Shown in pieces: positions 31,682 to 40,261 of a stretch of DNA of 40,699 nucleotides; position 1 is the stretch's first letter; each line of letters begins with the position of its first letter. The position numbers and the translations under genes are program-made. This stretch comes from Thioalkalivibrio paradoxus (GTDB lineage Bacteria > Pseudomonadota > Gammaproteobacteria > Ectothiorhodospirales > Ectothiorhodospiraceae): positions 1 to 40,699 of the forward strand of contig JAABSC010000016.1 in assembly GCA_011390565.1 (NCBI GenBank), given 5' to 3'. The notes under the pieces are model-generated. The model was given only the letters and a program-made list of their open reading frames with translations. It had not been told where the DNA came from and searched no databases.

Positions 31682-33323
31682 GGGCGTCCTCCATGGGCAG
31701 GGTGAATCGGAATTCGGCGCCCCCTTCGGGCACGTTGGCGGCCGTCAGTTGACCACCGTGGGATTCCACCAGCGAACGGCTGATCGAGAGGCCCAGGCCC
31801 ATCCCGCCTTCCTTCCAGGTGGCAAAGGGGTCGAACAGGCTGGCGAGCCGGCCGGGTGGGATGCCGGGACCGTTGTCGCGCACGGTGATGGCGAGTTCAC
31901 GGCCGGTGCGGTCGACCCACAGCTGGATGCGCGCGCCCGAACGTCCCTCCAGTGCTTCGAGCGCGTTGCGCAACAGATTCATGAGGACCTGCTCCACCTG
32001 CACCGGGGCGACCCGAACGCGTGGCAGCCGCGGCGGGATGGACCGATCGAGTTCCACCTTGCAGCGTCGGAACTCGGGCTGAAGCAGATCCAGCACGGGC
32101 TTCAGCAGGTCGGTGGGCGCGATTGCAACACGCTCGGGCGACTGGCCCGCCGCGAAGGCGCGCATCTGGCGCACCGTCTCGGCAGCCCGATGGGCGCCGG
32201 CGTCGAGTTGGATCAAGGCGTCCCGCAACGCGTCCAGTTGTCCGCGTTCGAGCAGCCGCTTGCTGGCCTGGGCATAGCTCGTCAGCACACAGAGCGGTTG
32301 GTTGAGTTCGTGGGCGAGCCCGGCCGACAGCTCTCCCAGGGTGCTCAGGCGCCCGGCTCGGGCGAGTTCCTCCAGGTGCTGCCGGGCTCGGGCCTCGGCC
32401 GCTTCGCGTTCGCCGCGCAACGCGCTCAGCACCAGGCCGGTCAGGACCAGAAGGCCCAGTTGCGCGTTCAGCGACAGCAGGCTCTTGCCCAGCCCCATGT
32501 CGGCAAAGGGTCCGAGCCCCCACCCGGTCCCGGAGAGCGCTATGGTACCGGCTGCCAGCATCAGCGTGGTCGTCACCTGCACCGGGCAGCGCAGGGCTGC
32601 GAGCATGATCAGCGGGAACACGGCGTAGGAGAGCGGCATCGCCAGCGGGGCTGAGAGCTGCCCGGAGTAGACCACCAGGCTCACCAGCCCCAGCGCGCCG
32701 ATCAGCATCGCACCCTTGGTGTACGTATGCTCGGCCGGGCGGACCATCGGCGCGCCCAGCCAGGTCATCAGGACCGGGGTGATCAGCATCAGCCCCATCA
32801 GATCGGCCATCCAGCACAGCCACCAGGTATCGGAAAAGCGCAGTGTTTCGGTGCCGACCGCAATCCCCCAGGCGCCCACTGTGGCCGCGAGCCCGGAGGC
32901 TGCGAGCCCTCCGACGAGCAGCAGCAGGCCGACATCGCGCAGGCGTTCGAAGCGCGGGGAAAACCCGAAATGGTGCAGGGCCCGCGCGCCGAGCGCGATA
33001 CCGGCCAGGGTCGCGCCCACCGTGCCAATGGCCTCGGGCAACGGCATCATCGTGCCGGTGAACCGCCAGGTCACCAGCCCCGCGGCAATGCCCAGCGCGG
33101 GGAGCAAGGACCAGCCGTACAGGTAGACGAAGGCGAGCCCGACCCCCGTCGCAGGCCAGACCAGCGGAATGCCGTGGGCATCCGGCGTGAAAACGAGACC
33201 CCAGAGTGCCACCGCGTAGTACAACGCCACCAGCATCGCGCTGCGGCCCGCCAGCCAGAGCCACGCCGGGCGGGCCGATGCGGAAAAGGAACGTTCGGAC
33301 AGGCGGATCGGCGCGGTAGCCAT
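31668..33323 (-). CDS. MASE1-domain sensor histidine kinase
   Basis: A 551-residue membrane kinase. Residues about 20-300 form eight to ten hydrophobic helices of the MASE1 integral sensory type (TGVGLAFVYLYGWSLLPALG). The dimerisation/phosphotransfer motif is LSAGLAHELNQPLCVLTSYA with H338, followed by N-box LMNLLRNALEAL and G-box DNGPGIPPG, then MGLGLSISRSL. The ATG at 33323 is chosen over an upstream frame extension. It pairs with the FixJ regulator. The ligand is unknown. Confidence 0.92.
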   Translation of the reverse strand: MATAPIRLSERSFSASARPAWLWLAGRSAMLVALYYAVALWGLVFTPDAHGIPLVWPATGVGLAFVYLYGWSLLPALGIAAGLVTWRFTGTMMPLPEAIGTVGATLAGIALGARALHHFGFSPRFERLRDVGLLLLVGGLAASGLAATVGAWGIAVGTETLRFSDTWWLCWMADLMGLMLITPVLMTWLGAPMVRPAEHTYTKGAMLIGALGLVSLVVYSGQLSAPLAMPLSYAVFPLIMLAALRCPVQVTTTLMLAAGTIALSGTGWGLGPFADMGLGKSLLSLNAQLGLLVLTGLVLSALRGEREAAEARARQHLEELARAGRLSTLGELSAGLAHELNQPLCVLTSYAQASKRLLERGQLDALRDALIQLDAGAHRAAETVRQMRAFAAGQSPERVAIAPTDLLKPVLDLLQPEFRRCKVELDRSIPPRLPRVRVAPVQVEQVLMNLLRNALEALEGRSGARIQLWVDRTGRELAITVRDNGPGIPPGRLASLFDPFATWKEGGMGLGLSISRSLVESHGGQLTAANVPEGGAEFRFTLPMEDARART

Positions 33324-33378
33324 CGTCAGGAATCCTGCGGAGGAGGCCAGGGTACCCAGTCTAGGCCAACGCACCCTG

Positions 33379-33402
33379 CCGTAGGATACGGGTTATCCCC
33401 TA
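33379..33402 (-). promoter_or_regulatory. Candidate regulator site upstream of the histidine kinase
   Basis: An inverted repeat CCGTA-GGA-TACGG (33379-33391) runs straight into GGTTATCCCCTA (33391-33402), nearly identical to the 12-mer at 28092 upstream of doxX. Confidence 0.4.
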
Positions 33403-33422
33403 AACCCCATTGCCATCTTCCC

Positions 33423-33454
33423 TTCGTCATTGCGAGCGCAGTGCGGCGATCCAG
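33423..33454 (+). repeat. Half copy of a common CATTGCGAG...GCGATCCAG repeat
   Basis: TCATTGCGAGCGCAGTGCGG followed by CGATCCAG matches one arm of the widespread proteobacterial palindrome that is often mistranslated as 'RHCERSEAIQ'. The second arm is absent here. Confidence 0.6.
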
Positions 33455-33467
33455 CGGCATCTGCACG

Positions 33468-33496
33468 AAAAAAAGCCCGGTCCTTGCGGACCGGGC
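33468..33496 (-). terminator. Intrinsic terminator of the sulfur globule gene
   Basis: On the minus strand a 9-bp stem GCCCGGTCC/GGACCGGGC with a 4-nt loop is followed directly by TTTTTTT: a textbook Rho-independent terminator about 45 bp after the sgp stop. Confidence 0.9.
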
Positions 33497-33541
33497 CGGT
33501 TCCTTCCAACCGGATGACCGGTTGAGAGGGTTTGGTGGGCC

Positions 33542-33949
33542 TTACTCTGCAGCCGGTTCTTCACCCGAGCCTTCACCCGAGCCTTCAGGGGCCTGCGGAG
33601 GAGGCATCGGGGCGCCGTAGTACGGGGCACCGTACGGCGCGCCGTAGCCGTAGCCGCGGTAGGGGTGGCCATAGCCGTAGCCGTCACCGTAGCCGCGGCC
33701 GTAGCCGGAACCGGTGCCGCGCCCGCGGGCGGAGAAGTCGAAGTCGCTGAACATGTCGCCGAAGCCGAACATGTCGCCCATGCCGCGGCCGTAGCCCGGG
33801 CCATACCCATAGCCGGGACCGTAGCCGTAGCCGGGACCGTAAGCAGGACCACCCCAGCCCGGGCCGCCCCACTGGGCGCTGGACTGCATCGGGATCGCAA
33901 AGGCGCCAACCACGGCGGCGGCGGCCAGAAGTTTCATAGCTTTACGCAT
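33542..33949 (-). CDS. Sulfur globule family protein
   Basis: A 135-residue secreted protein. Signal peptide [20 protein letters not shown] ends near SSAQ. The mature part is Gly/Tyr/Pro-rich with tandem [15 protein letters not shown] units and later [20 protein letters not shown]. This composition is the hallmark of the envelope proteins of periplasmic sulfur globules in Chromatium-type bacteria. The C-terminus is acidic and proline-rich ([14 protein letters not shown]). AGGAG lies 8 nt before the ATG. A strong terminator follows. Similar low-complexity secreted proteins unrelated to sulfur exist, so the assignment rests on composition and organism context. Confidence 0.8.
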   Translation of the reverse strand: MRKAMKLLAAAAVVGAFAIPMQSSAQWGGPGWGGPAYGPGYGYGPGYGYGPGYGRGMGDMFGFGDMFSDFDFSARGRGTGSGYGRGYGDGYGYGHPYRGYGYGAPYGAPYYGAPMPPPQAPEGSGEGSGEEPAAE

Positions 33950-34326
33950 TACAAAGATCTCCTAGGTTGATGAACGCCCTTACAATGTGCGGCGCTTCGT
34001 GCACCCGTGCAGTGCATCCTGCAATACCCGTCGGCATCAAGGGCCCACGCCCACGGGGTCCGGAACCGCGAAATCCAGATTTAAGCCATACCTGCCGAAG
34101 TTTTCAAGCCCCGGCGCGGGGACACATCATGATCGATTGCTGATATTGGATGAACGCTGTCAAAAAACTCTGATCCAGATCAAATTCGAACCAGAAAGTG
34201 CACCCGTGGCTCGGGGCCCGAGCCGAGGATAAATCGAAGAAATTATCGATTAAACAGACATTAAAGAAACGATTCTACAGTCGAATAATACGTAGGTATG
34301 GAAACCGCGGTGTCGAGTCGACGCGC
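33950..34326. other. Intergenic region upstream of sgp, about 375 bp
   Basis: It holds the sgp leader with the inverted motif GTGCAC...GTGCAC-rich stretch, the FNR-like box at 34170-34183 and an AT-rich block at 34225-34300. No open frame of note. Confidence 0.55.
34170..34183 (-). promoter_or_regulatory. FNR/ANR-like box upstream of sgp
   Basis: CTGAT-CCAG-ATCAA matches the FNR/ANR consensus TTGAT-N4-ATCAA at 9 of 10 positions. On the minus strand a TTGACA lies at 34163-34158 and a weak -10 (AATATC) at 34147-34142, where class II FNR activation would place it. The box lies about 220 bp upstream of sgp. Confidence 0.4.
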
Positions 34327-34926
34327 TCACGAATCTCCTGGTGGAATCGTGAAACCCGCCTCGCGAAGCCGGGTACAGAGCCGGATCAGGGGCAATCCTA
34401 CGAGCGCTGTGGGGTCTTCCCCTTCCATGGACCGGAACAGCGAGATACCGAGGCCCTCGGACTTGAAGCTGCCTGCGCAGTCGTAGGGCCGGTCCGCACG
34501 CAGGTAGCGTTCGATTTCGTCGGGTTCGAGATCGCGCATGTGCACGGTGAATGGAACCACATCGCACCATTCGCGCCCGCCGGCGCTGTCGATCAAGCAC
34601 AGGCCGGTGTGGAAGGTGACCCGCTGGCCGGACAGCCGGCCCAATTGCACCCGGGCTTTCTCGTGGCTCCCGGGTTTGCCCAGCACGTCGGTGCCGAGCG
34701 CGGCGCACTGGTCCGAGCCGATCACCAGCGCTTCGGGAAACCGACTGGCAACCTCGGTGGCCTTTGCGGTGGCCAACCGCAGGACCATGTCGGCAGGTGG
34801 TTCGTCCGGTTCACGTGTCTCGTCGACCTGGGGCGCGACGGCCTCAAACGGCAGCGAGAGCCGCTCCAGCAGCGTGCGACGGTAACGGGAGGTGGACGCC
34901 AGAATCAGCGTCGGCCGTGCCGGCAT
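34327..34926 (-). CDS. Maf-family nucleotide pyrophosphatase (YceF type)
   Basis: A 199-residue Maf protein. The N-terminal ILASTSRYRRTLLERL P-loop-like motif, the VDET block and the conserved VIGSDQCAAL (SDQ) segment assign it to the YceF/m7GTP pyrophosphatase subgroup, and YDCAGSFKSEGLG is the second signature. It removes non-canonical nucleotides or m7GTP. Its ATG directly abuts the pycB stop, so it is co-transcribed with pyruvate carboxylase. maf usually sits beside yceD-rpmF; here it is divergent and separated from them by pycBA. Confidence 0.9.
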   Translation of the reverse strand: MPARPTLILASTSRYRRTLLERLSLPFEAVAPQVDETREPDEPPADMVLRLATAKATEVASRFPEALVIGSDQCAALGTDVLGKPGSHEKARVQLGRLSGQRVTFHTGLCLIDSAGGREWCDVVPFTVHMRDLEPDEIERYLRADRPYDCAGSFKSEGLGISLFRSMEGEDPTALVGLPLIRLCTRLREAGFTIPPGDS

Positions 34927-36762
34927 TCAGCCCTCGATCTCGAGCAGCGCGTCGTCCGGGTTGGCGGCCTGGCCCTTGCTCACGTTCACCTTCTTCACGG
35001 TTCCGCTGATCGGGGCCGGAATCTCCGACTCCATCTTCATCGCTTCGAGCACCAGCACCGGCTGCCCGGCTTCCACGGTGTCGCCCTCGGCGACGAGCAC
35101 GTCGATGACGGTGCCCGGCATGGAAGTGGTCACGTCACCGGGGCGGGTGGCCCGACGCGGCGCCTCCTTGCGGCTGCGTTTTCCGCCACCCTCGCCGATG
35201 GCCGCGGCCCCCGGCATGATGTCGATTTCGTCGAGCGTCTCCAGCAGCACCTCTTCCGGCAGGCCGTCCACGGTCACGTACAGTGGTCGCGAATCCTCGC
35301 GCCGATGGCCGCTTCCGGTCACCTGGATATGGTAGGTCTCACCGTGGAAGGTCACGTTGAATTCCACCGGGGCAGGGCAGCCATCATGCAGCGCGGCCTG
35401 GGGCGGGTTCAGCGGTTCGGGCACCAGTGTGCCGTCCGCGCGCTGCTGCAGGAACTGCTTGCCGACCTCCGGGAACAGCGCGTAGGTGAGTACGTCCTCC
35501 TCGGAACCCGCCAGTGCCCCGATCTCGTCGCGCAGGCGCTCCATTTCATCCGGAATCCGGTCGGCCGGGCGACAGTCGAGAACCTCGGCGTTGCCGACGG
35601 CCTTGCCGCGGATGATCGGGTTCACCGGACCGGGCGTACGTCCGTAATGTCCCATCAGGTAATGCTTCACCTCGTTGGTGATCGCCTTGTAGCGCTCGCC
35701 TGCCAGCACGTTCATCACCGCCTGTGTGCCGACGATCTGCGAAGTCGGCGTCACCAGCGGCGGATAGCCGAGATCCTCGCGCACCTTCGGAATTTCGACC
35801 AGCACGGCGTCGAACTTGTCCAGCGCATCCTGATCGCGCAGCTGGTTGGCCAGGTTGGAAATCATCCCGCCGGGCACCTGGTTGGTCTGCACCTTGGTGT
35901 CCACGCCGGTGTAGGCGCTTTCGAAGCGCGCGTACTTCTTGCGCACCTCGCGGAAGTAGTCGCCGATTTCCTGCAGCGCCTCGAGGTCGAGCCCGGTATC
36001 GAACCGCGTACCCTTGAGCGCCGCGACCATGCTCTCGGTCGGCGCGTGGCTGGTGCCGCCGGCAAAGGCCGAAAGCGCGGTCTCGATGTGCCGGCAGCCG
36101 GCTTCGATCGCCTGCCAGTGGCACAGCTCCGCGAGTCCGGAGGTCGCGTGTACATGCAGGTGGATCGGGACGTCCACGGCTTCGACCAGGTCGGTGACCA
36201 GGCCCCGTGTCGCGCTCGGCGTCAGCAGGCCCGCCATATCCTTGATCGCGATGCTCTGCGCGCCCATTTCCACCATTTCGCGGGCCATTGCGACGAACTG
36301 CCGCGAGGTGTGCACCGGGCTCGTCGTGTAACAGATGGTTCCCTGGGCGTGGGCGCCGGCTTCCCGGGTCGCCTCGATGGCCACGCGCAGGTTCCGGGTG
36401 TCGTTCATCGCGTCGAAGATGCGGAAGATCGCGATGCCGCCCTCGGCGCTGCGCTGCACGAAGGCGCGCACCACGTCGTCGGCGTAGTGCCGGTAGCCGA
36501 GCAGGTTCTGGCCGCGCAGCAGCATCTGCAGCGGCGTGTTCGGCAACGCCGCCTTCAGCCGGTGCAGGCGCTCCCACGGATCCTCCTTGAGAAAGCGGAT
36601 GCAGGCGTCGAAGGTCGCGCCGCCCCAGGCCTCGAGCGAATGGAACCCGATCCGGTCCAGCTGCGGGCAGATCGGCAGCATGTCCTCGGTGTGCAGGCGG
36701 GTGGCGATCAGGCTCTGGTGCCCGTCGCGCAGGGTAAGGTCGGTGATGTGGACTCGGCTCAT
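34927..36762 (-). CDS. pycB: Pyruvate carboxylase subunit B (carboxyltransferase plus biotin carrier)
   Basis: A 611-residue protein. The HMGL-like carboxyltransferase domain (about 1-300) begins ITDLTLRDGHQSLIATRL; the PYC/OADA conserved region follows (to about 470). A biotinyl domain (about 535-611) carries EAMKMES, with K576 the biotinylated lysine. Such proteins are annotated either as oxaloacetate decarboxylase alpha (OadA) or as pyruvate carboxylase B. The adjacent biotin carboxylase gene, and the absence of oadB/oadG, favour two-subunit pyruvate carboxylase, which makes oxaloacetate anaplerotically. Confidence 0.9.
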   Translation of the reverse strand: MSRVHITDLTLRDGHQSLIATRLHTEDMLPICPQLDRIGFHSLEAWGGATFDACIRFLKEDPWERLHRLKAALPNTPLQMLLRGQNLLGYRHYADDVVRAFVQRSAEGGIAIFRIFDAMNDTRNLRVAIEATREAGAHAQGTICYTTSPVHTSRQFVAMAREMVEMGAQSIAIKDMAGLLTPSATRGLVTDLVEAVDVPIHLHVHATSGLAELCHWQAIEAGCRHIETALSAFAGGTSHAPTESMVAALKGTRFDTGLDLEALQEIGDYFREVRKKYARFESAYTGVDTKVQTNQVPGGMISNLANQLRDQDALDKFDAVLVEIPKVREDLGYPPLVTPTSQIVGTQAVMNVLAGERYKAITNEVKHYLMGHYGRTPGPVNPIIRGKAVGNAEVLDCRPADRIPDEMERLRDEIGALAGSEEDVLTYALFPEVGKQFLQQRADGTLVPEPLNPPQAALHDGCPAPVEFNVTFHGETYHIQVTGSGHRREDSRPLYVTVDGLPEEVLLETLDEIDIMPGAAAIGEGGGKRSRKEAPRRATRPGDVTTSMPGTVIDVLVAEGDTVEAGQPVLVLEAMKMESEIPAPISGTVKKVNVSKGQAANPDDALLEIEG

Positions 36763-36774
36763 GGATTCTCCGGG

Positions 36775-38199
36775 CTACAGGCCATGGTGCGCCGCGAGCG
36801 CGGCGGCAATGGCGACAGCCAGGTTGCGGTTGGAAGGCGTGCCGTGGATCTGGCTCAGTTCCGGGTGCGCGGCGATGAAGCCGGTATCGAAGCGCCCGCT
36901 GCGGAAATCCGGGTGATCGACGATCGCCAGGTGATAGGGAATGGTCGTCTTGACCCCGTAGACGCCGATATCGCGCAGCGCGCGGTCGGCGCGGTTCAGC
37001 AGCGAATCCCAATCCAGCGCCCAGCACACCAGTTTGGCGCACATGGAATCGTACTGCGGCGGGATCTGATATCCCGTGTAGATCGCCCCGTCGGTGCGGA
37101 TTCCCGGCCCGCCCGGCGCGAAGTACCGCGTGATGCGCCCGAAGCTCGGCAGGAAGTCGTTCTCGGGATCCTCGGCGTTGATGCGGAACTCGATCGCGTA
37201 ACCCCGGCGGCTGATCTCCTCCTGCCGGTAACGCAGCGGCAGCCCGGCGGCCACGCGCAGTTGTTCCTGCACGATGTCCACGCCGGTGATCATCTCGGTA
37301 ATCGGATGTTCCACCTGAATACGCGTGTTCATCTCCATGAAATAAAAGGAATCATCCGAGTCCATCAGGAACTCGACGGTGCCGGCATTCTCATAGTTCA
37401 CGGCGCGGGCGGCGGTTACCGCCATCTCCCCCAGCCATTCGCGCTGGGCGTCGGTCAGCTGCGGGGACGGGGCGATCTCGACCAGCTTCTGGTGCCGGCG
37501 CTGGATCGAGCAGTCGCGCTCGTACAGATGGATCACGTTGCCCTGGCTGTCCGCCAGGATCTGCACCTCGATATGCCGCGGGTTCACCACCGCCTTTTCC
37601 AGGAAGATCTCGGTGCTGCCGAAAGCGCGGGTGGCTTCCGAGCGCACGCGGTCGAAGTTCCGGCGCAGGTTCTCCGGATCGGTACACAGGCGGATGCCGC
37701 GACCGCCGCCGCCGTTGGTCGCTTTCAGCATCACCGGGTAGCCGACCCGCTCGGCGTCGACCAGCGCGGCCTCGACGTCCGGCAGGTTGCCCACGGAACC
37801 CGGCACCACCGGCACCCCGGCGGCGATCATCGCCTCACGGGCGGCCACCTTGTCGCCCATGCGGCGGATCACCTCAGCCGACGGGCCGACGAAACGGATT
37901 CCGCGCTCGGCACAGGCGGCGGCGAAATCGGGGTTTTCCGAGAGAAAGCCGTATCCGGGATGCACCGCGTCGCAGCCCGCCGCCCGCGCGATGTTGATCA
38001 GCCGGTGGATGCTCAGATAGCCGCCCATGGTGTCGGGGCCGATCGAGTAGGCCTCGTCGGCCTTTTTCACGTGCAGGGCGTGGCGGTCGGCGTCGGTGAA
38101 CACCGCGACCGAGGTGATGCCCATTTCCGCGCAGGCGCGGATGAGGCGCACGGCAATTTCACCGCGATTGGCAATCAGCAGTTTGCGGATCGGGATCAC
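36775..38199 (-). CDS. pycA: Pyruvate carboxylase subunit A (biotin carboxylase)
   Basis: A 474-residue ATP-grasp biotin carboxylase. N-terminal IRKLLIANRGEIAVRLIRAC, the glycine-rich ATP loop KATNGGGGRGIR, EKAVVNPRHIEVQILAD and the catalytic-core FMEMNTRIQVEHPITEMITG are diagnostic. The start is GTG at 38199 with AGGA 8-9 nt upstream; TTG at 38259 is possible but would add an unusual tail. Twelve bases separate it from pycB. AccC is the alternative, but the pycB neighbour decides. Confidence 0.9.
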   Translation of the reverse strand: MIPIRKLLIANRGEIAVRLIRACAEMGITSVAVFTDADRHALHVKKADEAYSIGPDTMGGYLSIHRLINIARAAGCDAVHPGYGFLSENPDFAAACAERGIRFVGPSAEVIRRMGDKVAAREAMIAAGVPVVPGSVGNLPDVEAALVDAERVGYPVMLKATNGGGGRGIRLCTDPENLRRNFDRVRSEATRAFGSTEIFLEKAVVNPRHIEVQILADSQGNVIHLYERDCSIQRRHQKLVEIAPSPQLTDAQREWLGEMAVTAARAVNYENAGTVEFLMDSDDSFYFMEMNTRIQVEHPITEMITGVDIVQEQLRVAAGLPLRYRQEEISRRGYAIEFRINAEDPENDFLPSFGRITRYFAPGGPGIRTDGAIYTGYQIPPQYDSMCAKLVCWALDWDSLLNRADRALRDIGVYGVKTTIPYHLAIVDHPDFRSGRFDTGFIAAHPELSQIHGTPSNRNLAVAIAAALAAHHGL

Positions 38200-38276
38200 G
38201 CCCAGCTTCCTGTCAGCGTCGAGGCCGCCCAGTATCGGCAAGGGGGCGTTGGGCTGCAAGTAAGCCTCTGTTCGCT

Positions 38277-38305
38277 TTGACAGAAAAGGCCCCGGCGGGT
38301 ATATT
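38277..38305 (+). promoter_or_regulatory. Strong sigma-70 promoter of yceD
   Basis: TTGACA (38277-38282) and TATATT (38300-38305) are exactly 17 bp apart. Start near 38312, leaving only about 7 nt before the ATG at 38319, so the yceD mRNA is nearly leaderless and lacks a Shine-Dalgarno. Confidence 0.75.
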
Positions 38306-38318
38306 GCGCGCCCTTGAG

Positions 38319-38831
38319 ATGAGCCGCATTCCCGTTTCCCTGGATCCCTTTCTCCCGCGCGCGCTCGAGCGGCGCTGGGAGGGTGAGTATTCGGGCGACG
38401 AGTTGCCCCGGCTCCGGGCGGCATCGCCGGAGGGTGCCGGGATCGCGGTCCGGGTGGGCTTCACGCTGGTGCGGGGTCCGCTGGGCGAGATCCGGTGGCA
38501 GGCCGAGATCGATGGCGAGACGGACCAGGTCTGCCAGCGCTGCCTGCAGCCGATGCGCTGGCATTTCCAGTTGCGGCCGGATGTCGCGCTGATCCGGCCG
38601 GGCGATCGCCCCTCGGCGCTGGGCGAGGATGCGGAACGGCTGGAACTCGGGGCGGACGGGCTGTTGTGGCCCGCCGGCGCGGTGGAGGACGAGATTCTTC
38701 TGGCGCTGCCGCTGGCGCCGCGGCACGAGCAGTGCGGTGCGGGCGCGCACCGGGAATTCGAACCTGGAGAGGGCGACCGCGAGGCGGACAACCCCTTCGC
38801 GGTTCTCGGACAATTACGCGGGAAGTCCTGA
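38319..38831 (+). CDS. yceD: YceD/DUF177 family protein
   Basis: A 170-residue protein of the family always found before rpmF. The central VCQRCLQPMRWHF cysteine pair and the LPLAPRHEQCG segment, then NPFAVLGQLRGK at the C-terminus, are conserved. Family members are implicated in 23S rRNA or ribosome-related processes; the precise function is unclear. The start at 38319 is nearly at the transcription start. Confidence 0.93.
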   Translation: MSRIPVSLDPFLPRALERRWEGEYSGDELPRLRAASPEGAGIAVRVGFTLVRGPLGEIRWQAEIDGETDQVCQRCLQPMRWHFQLRPDVALIRPGDRPSALGEDAERLELGADGLLWPAGAVEDEILLALPLAPRHEQCGAGAHREFEPGEGDREADNPFAVLGQLRGKS

Positions 38832-38856
38832 CGGACCCCGGCAAAGCGATTACACT
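38828..38856 (+). promoter_or_regulatory. Candidate rpmF promoter
   Basis: CTGACG (38828-38833), overlapping the yceD stop, and TACACT (38851-38856) are 17 bp apart, followed by a small GC hairpin and a TTTTTGGAGAATG RBS region. This could give ribosomal protein L32 its own transcript. Confidence 0.5.
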
Positions 38857-38898
38857 TCGCCCGGTTCTTTCCGGGTTGTTCTTTTTGGAGAATGAAGC

Positions 38899-39096
38899 AT
38901 GGCCGTTCAACAGGCACGTATGACCCCCTCGAAGCGCGGCATGCGTCGCGCCCACGACGCCCTGAAGGGCGCCACCCTCTCGATCGAGCCCACCACGGGC
39001 GAAGTGCACCGCCGCCACCACGTGTCGCCGGACGGCTTCTACCGCGGTCGCCAGGTCATCCAGAAGGATGTCGTGGCCGAAGACGACGAGGATTGA
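38899..39096 (+). CDS. rpmF: Ribosomal protein L32
   Basis: A 65-residue basic protein, [20 protein letters not shown] then [32 protein letters not shown]. It is the zinc-free C-minus form of bL32 (no cysteines). TTTGGAG precedes the ATG. It is the usual partner of yceD and plsX. Confidence 0.97.
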   Translation: MAVQQARMTPSKRGMRRAHDALKGATLSIEPTTGEVHRRHHVSPDGFYRGRQVIQKDVVAEDDED

Positions 39097-39120
39097 GCCC
39101 CCAGGCGAGATTCGTAACGA

Positions 39121-39151
39121 CGTGCCGCGAAGGCCTGGTCTTCGCGGCACG
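39121..39151 (+). terminator. Hairpin between rpmF and plsX
   Basis: A perfect 12-bp stem (CGTGCCGCGAAG with CTTCGCGGCACG, loop 7 nt) lies 24 bp after rpmF. Without a T tract it probably acts as a partial terminator or processing signal before plsX. Confidence 0.55.
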
Positions 39152-39232
39152 TTCGCGTTCAGGGCAGGCACACGCTGACTCAACCCGGGTGCGGTCCCCG
39201 CGCAGGGTCGTCCGCGCTCGCTCCGGAGCGAC

Positions 39233-40261
39233 ATGAGCCACAGGTACACCATAGCGCTCGACGTGATGAGCGGAGACCACGGTGCGTCCGTGGTGATGCC
39301 CGCATCGCTCGGCGCACTGCGCGAGACCGGCGACATCCGGTTGCTGCTGGTCGGCGACGAGGCGGTCATCGGCGCGCATCTCCGCCAGTGGCCGGAGGCC
39401 ATGCAGCAGCGCGTCGACGTCGTGCACGCGTCGCAGACGGTCGCGATGGAAGAACTGCCGGCGGTCGCGCTGCGCAACAAGAAAGACTCGTCGATGCGCA
39501 GGGCGATCGACCTGGTGAAGCAGGGCAGTGCCGACGCCTGCGTCAGTGCCGGCAATACCGGTGCACTGATGGCGACCGCCCGCTACGTGCTGAAAACCCT
39601 CCCCGGAATCGATCGTCCGGCCATCGCCACCGCGTTGCCGTCGCTGTTCGGGCACACCCACATGCTCGACCTCGGCGCCAATGTCGACGTCGAGGCCGAG
39701 CACCTCTACCAGTTCGCGGTGATGGGCTCGGTGCTGGTGACCGCGATCGACGGCACCGAAGCCCCGCGCGTGGGCCTGCTGAACATCGGTTCCGAGGCGA
39801 TCAAGGGCAACGACCGGGTGCGCGAGGCCGCGCATCTGCTCGAGAAATCCCCGCTCAATTACGTCGGCTTCGTCGAGGGCAATGACGTCTACTGCAGCGA
39901 CGTCGACGTCGTCGTCTGCGACGGTTTCGTCGGCAACGTCGCGTTGAAGACCAGCGAAGGCGTCGCGCGCATGATCGCCGACAACATCCGAGCCGAATTC
40001 AAGCGCAACTGGCTGACCAAGCTGCGCGGCCTGATCGCCCTGCCGGTGCTCGCGCGCTTTCGCGAGCGCATCGATCCCCGGCGCTACAACGGGGCGTCTC
40101 TGCTGGGCCTGCAGGGGATCGTGATCAAGAGCCACGGCGGTGCCGACGCGCTGGCCTTCCAGAACGCCGTGCGCATCGCGCGCAAGGAAGTCGAAGCCAA
40201 CGTGCCGCAACGAATCGACAAGCAGATCGGGCATCTGCTCCGTCAGGAGGTGCATGGGTGA
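39233..40261 (+). CDS. plsX: Phosphate acyltransferase PlsX
   Basis: A 342-residue enzyme making acyl-phosphate from acyl-ACP for phospholipid synthesis. N-terminal [20 protein letters not shown], then [20 protein letters not shown], and [20 protein letters not shown] are characteristic. The stop overlaps the fabH start (GTGA), a coupled arrangement seen in most gammaproteobacteria. Confidence 0.96.
   Translation: MSHRYTIALDVMSGDHGASVVMPASLGALRETGDIRLLLVGDEAVIGAHLRQWPEAMQQRVDVVHASQTVAMEELPAVALRNKKDSSMRRAIDLVKQGSADACVSAGNTGALMATARYVLKTLPGIDRPAIATALPSLFGHTHMLDLGANVDVEAEHLYQFAVMGSVLVTAIDGTEAPRVGLLNIGSEAIKGNDRVREAAHLLEKSPLNYVGFVEGNDVYCSDVDVVVCDGFVGNVALKTSEGVARMIADNIRAEFKRNWLTKLRGLIALPVLARFRERIDPRRYNGASLLGLQGIVIKSHGGADALAFQNAVRIARKEVEANVPQRIDKQIGHLLRQEVHG

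Noticed and set aside
34198..38280. Very long plus-strand open frame (1360 codons) opposite maf and pycBA
   Set aside because: It is antisense to three genes with clear catalytic motifs; the frame stays open because of high GC. It has no recognisable domain and is compositionally odd.
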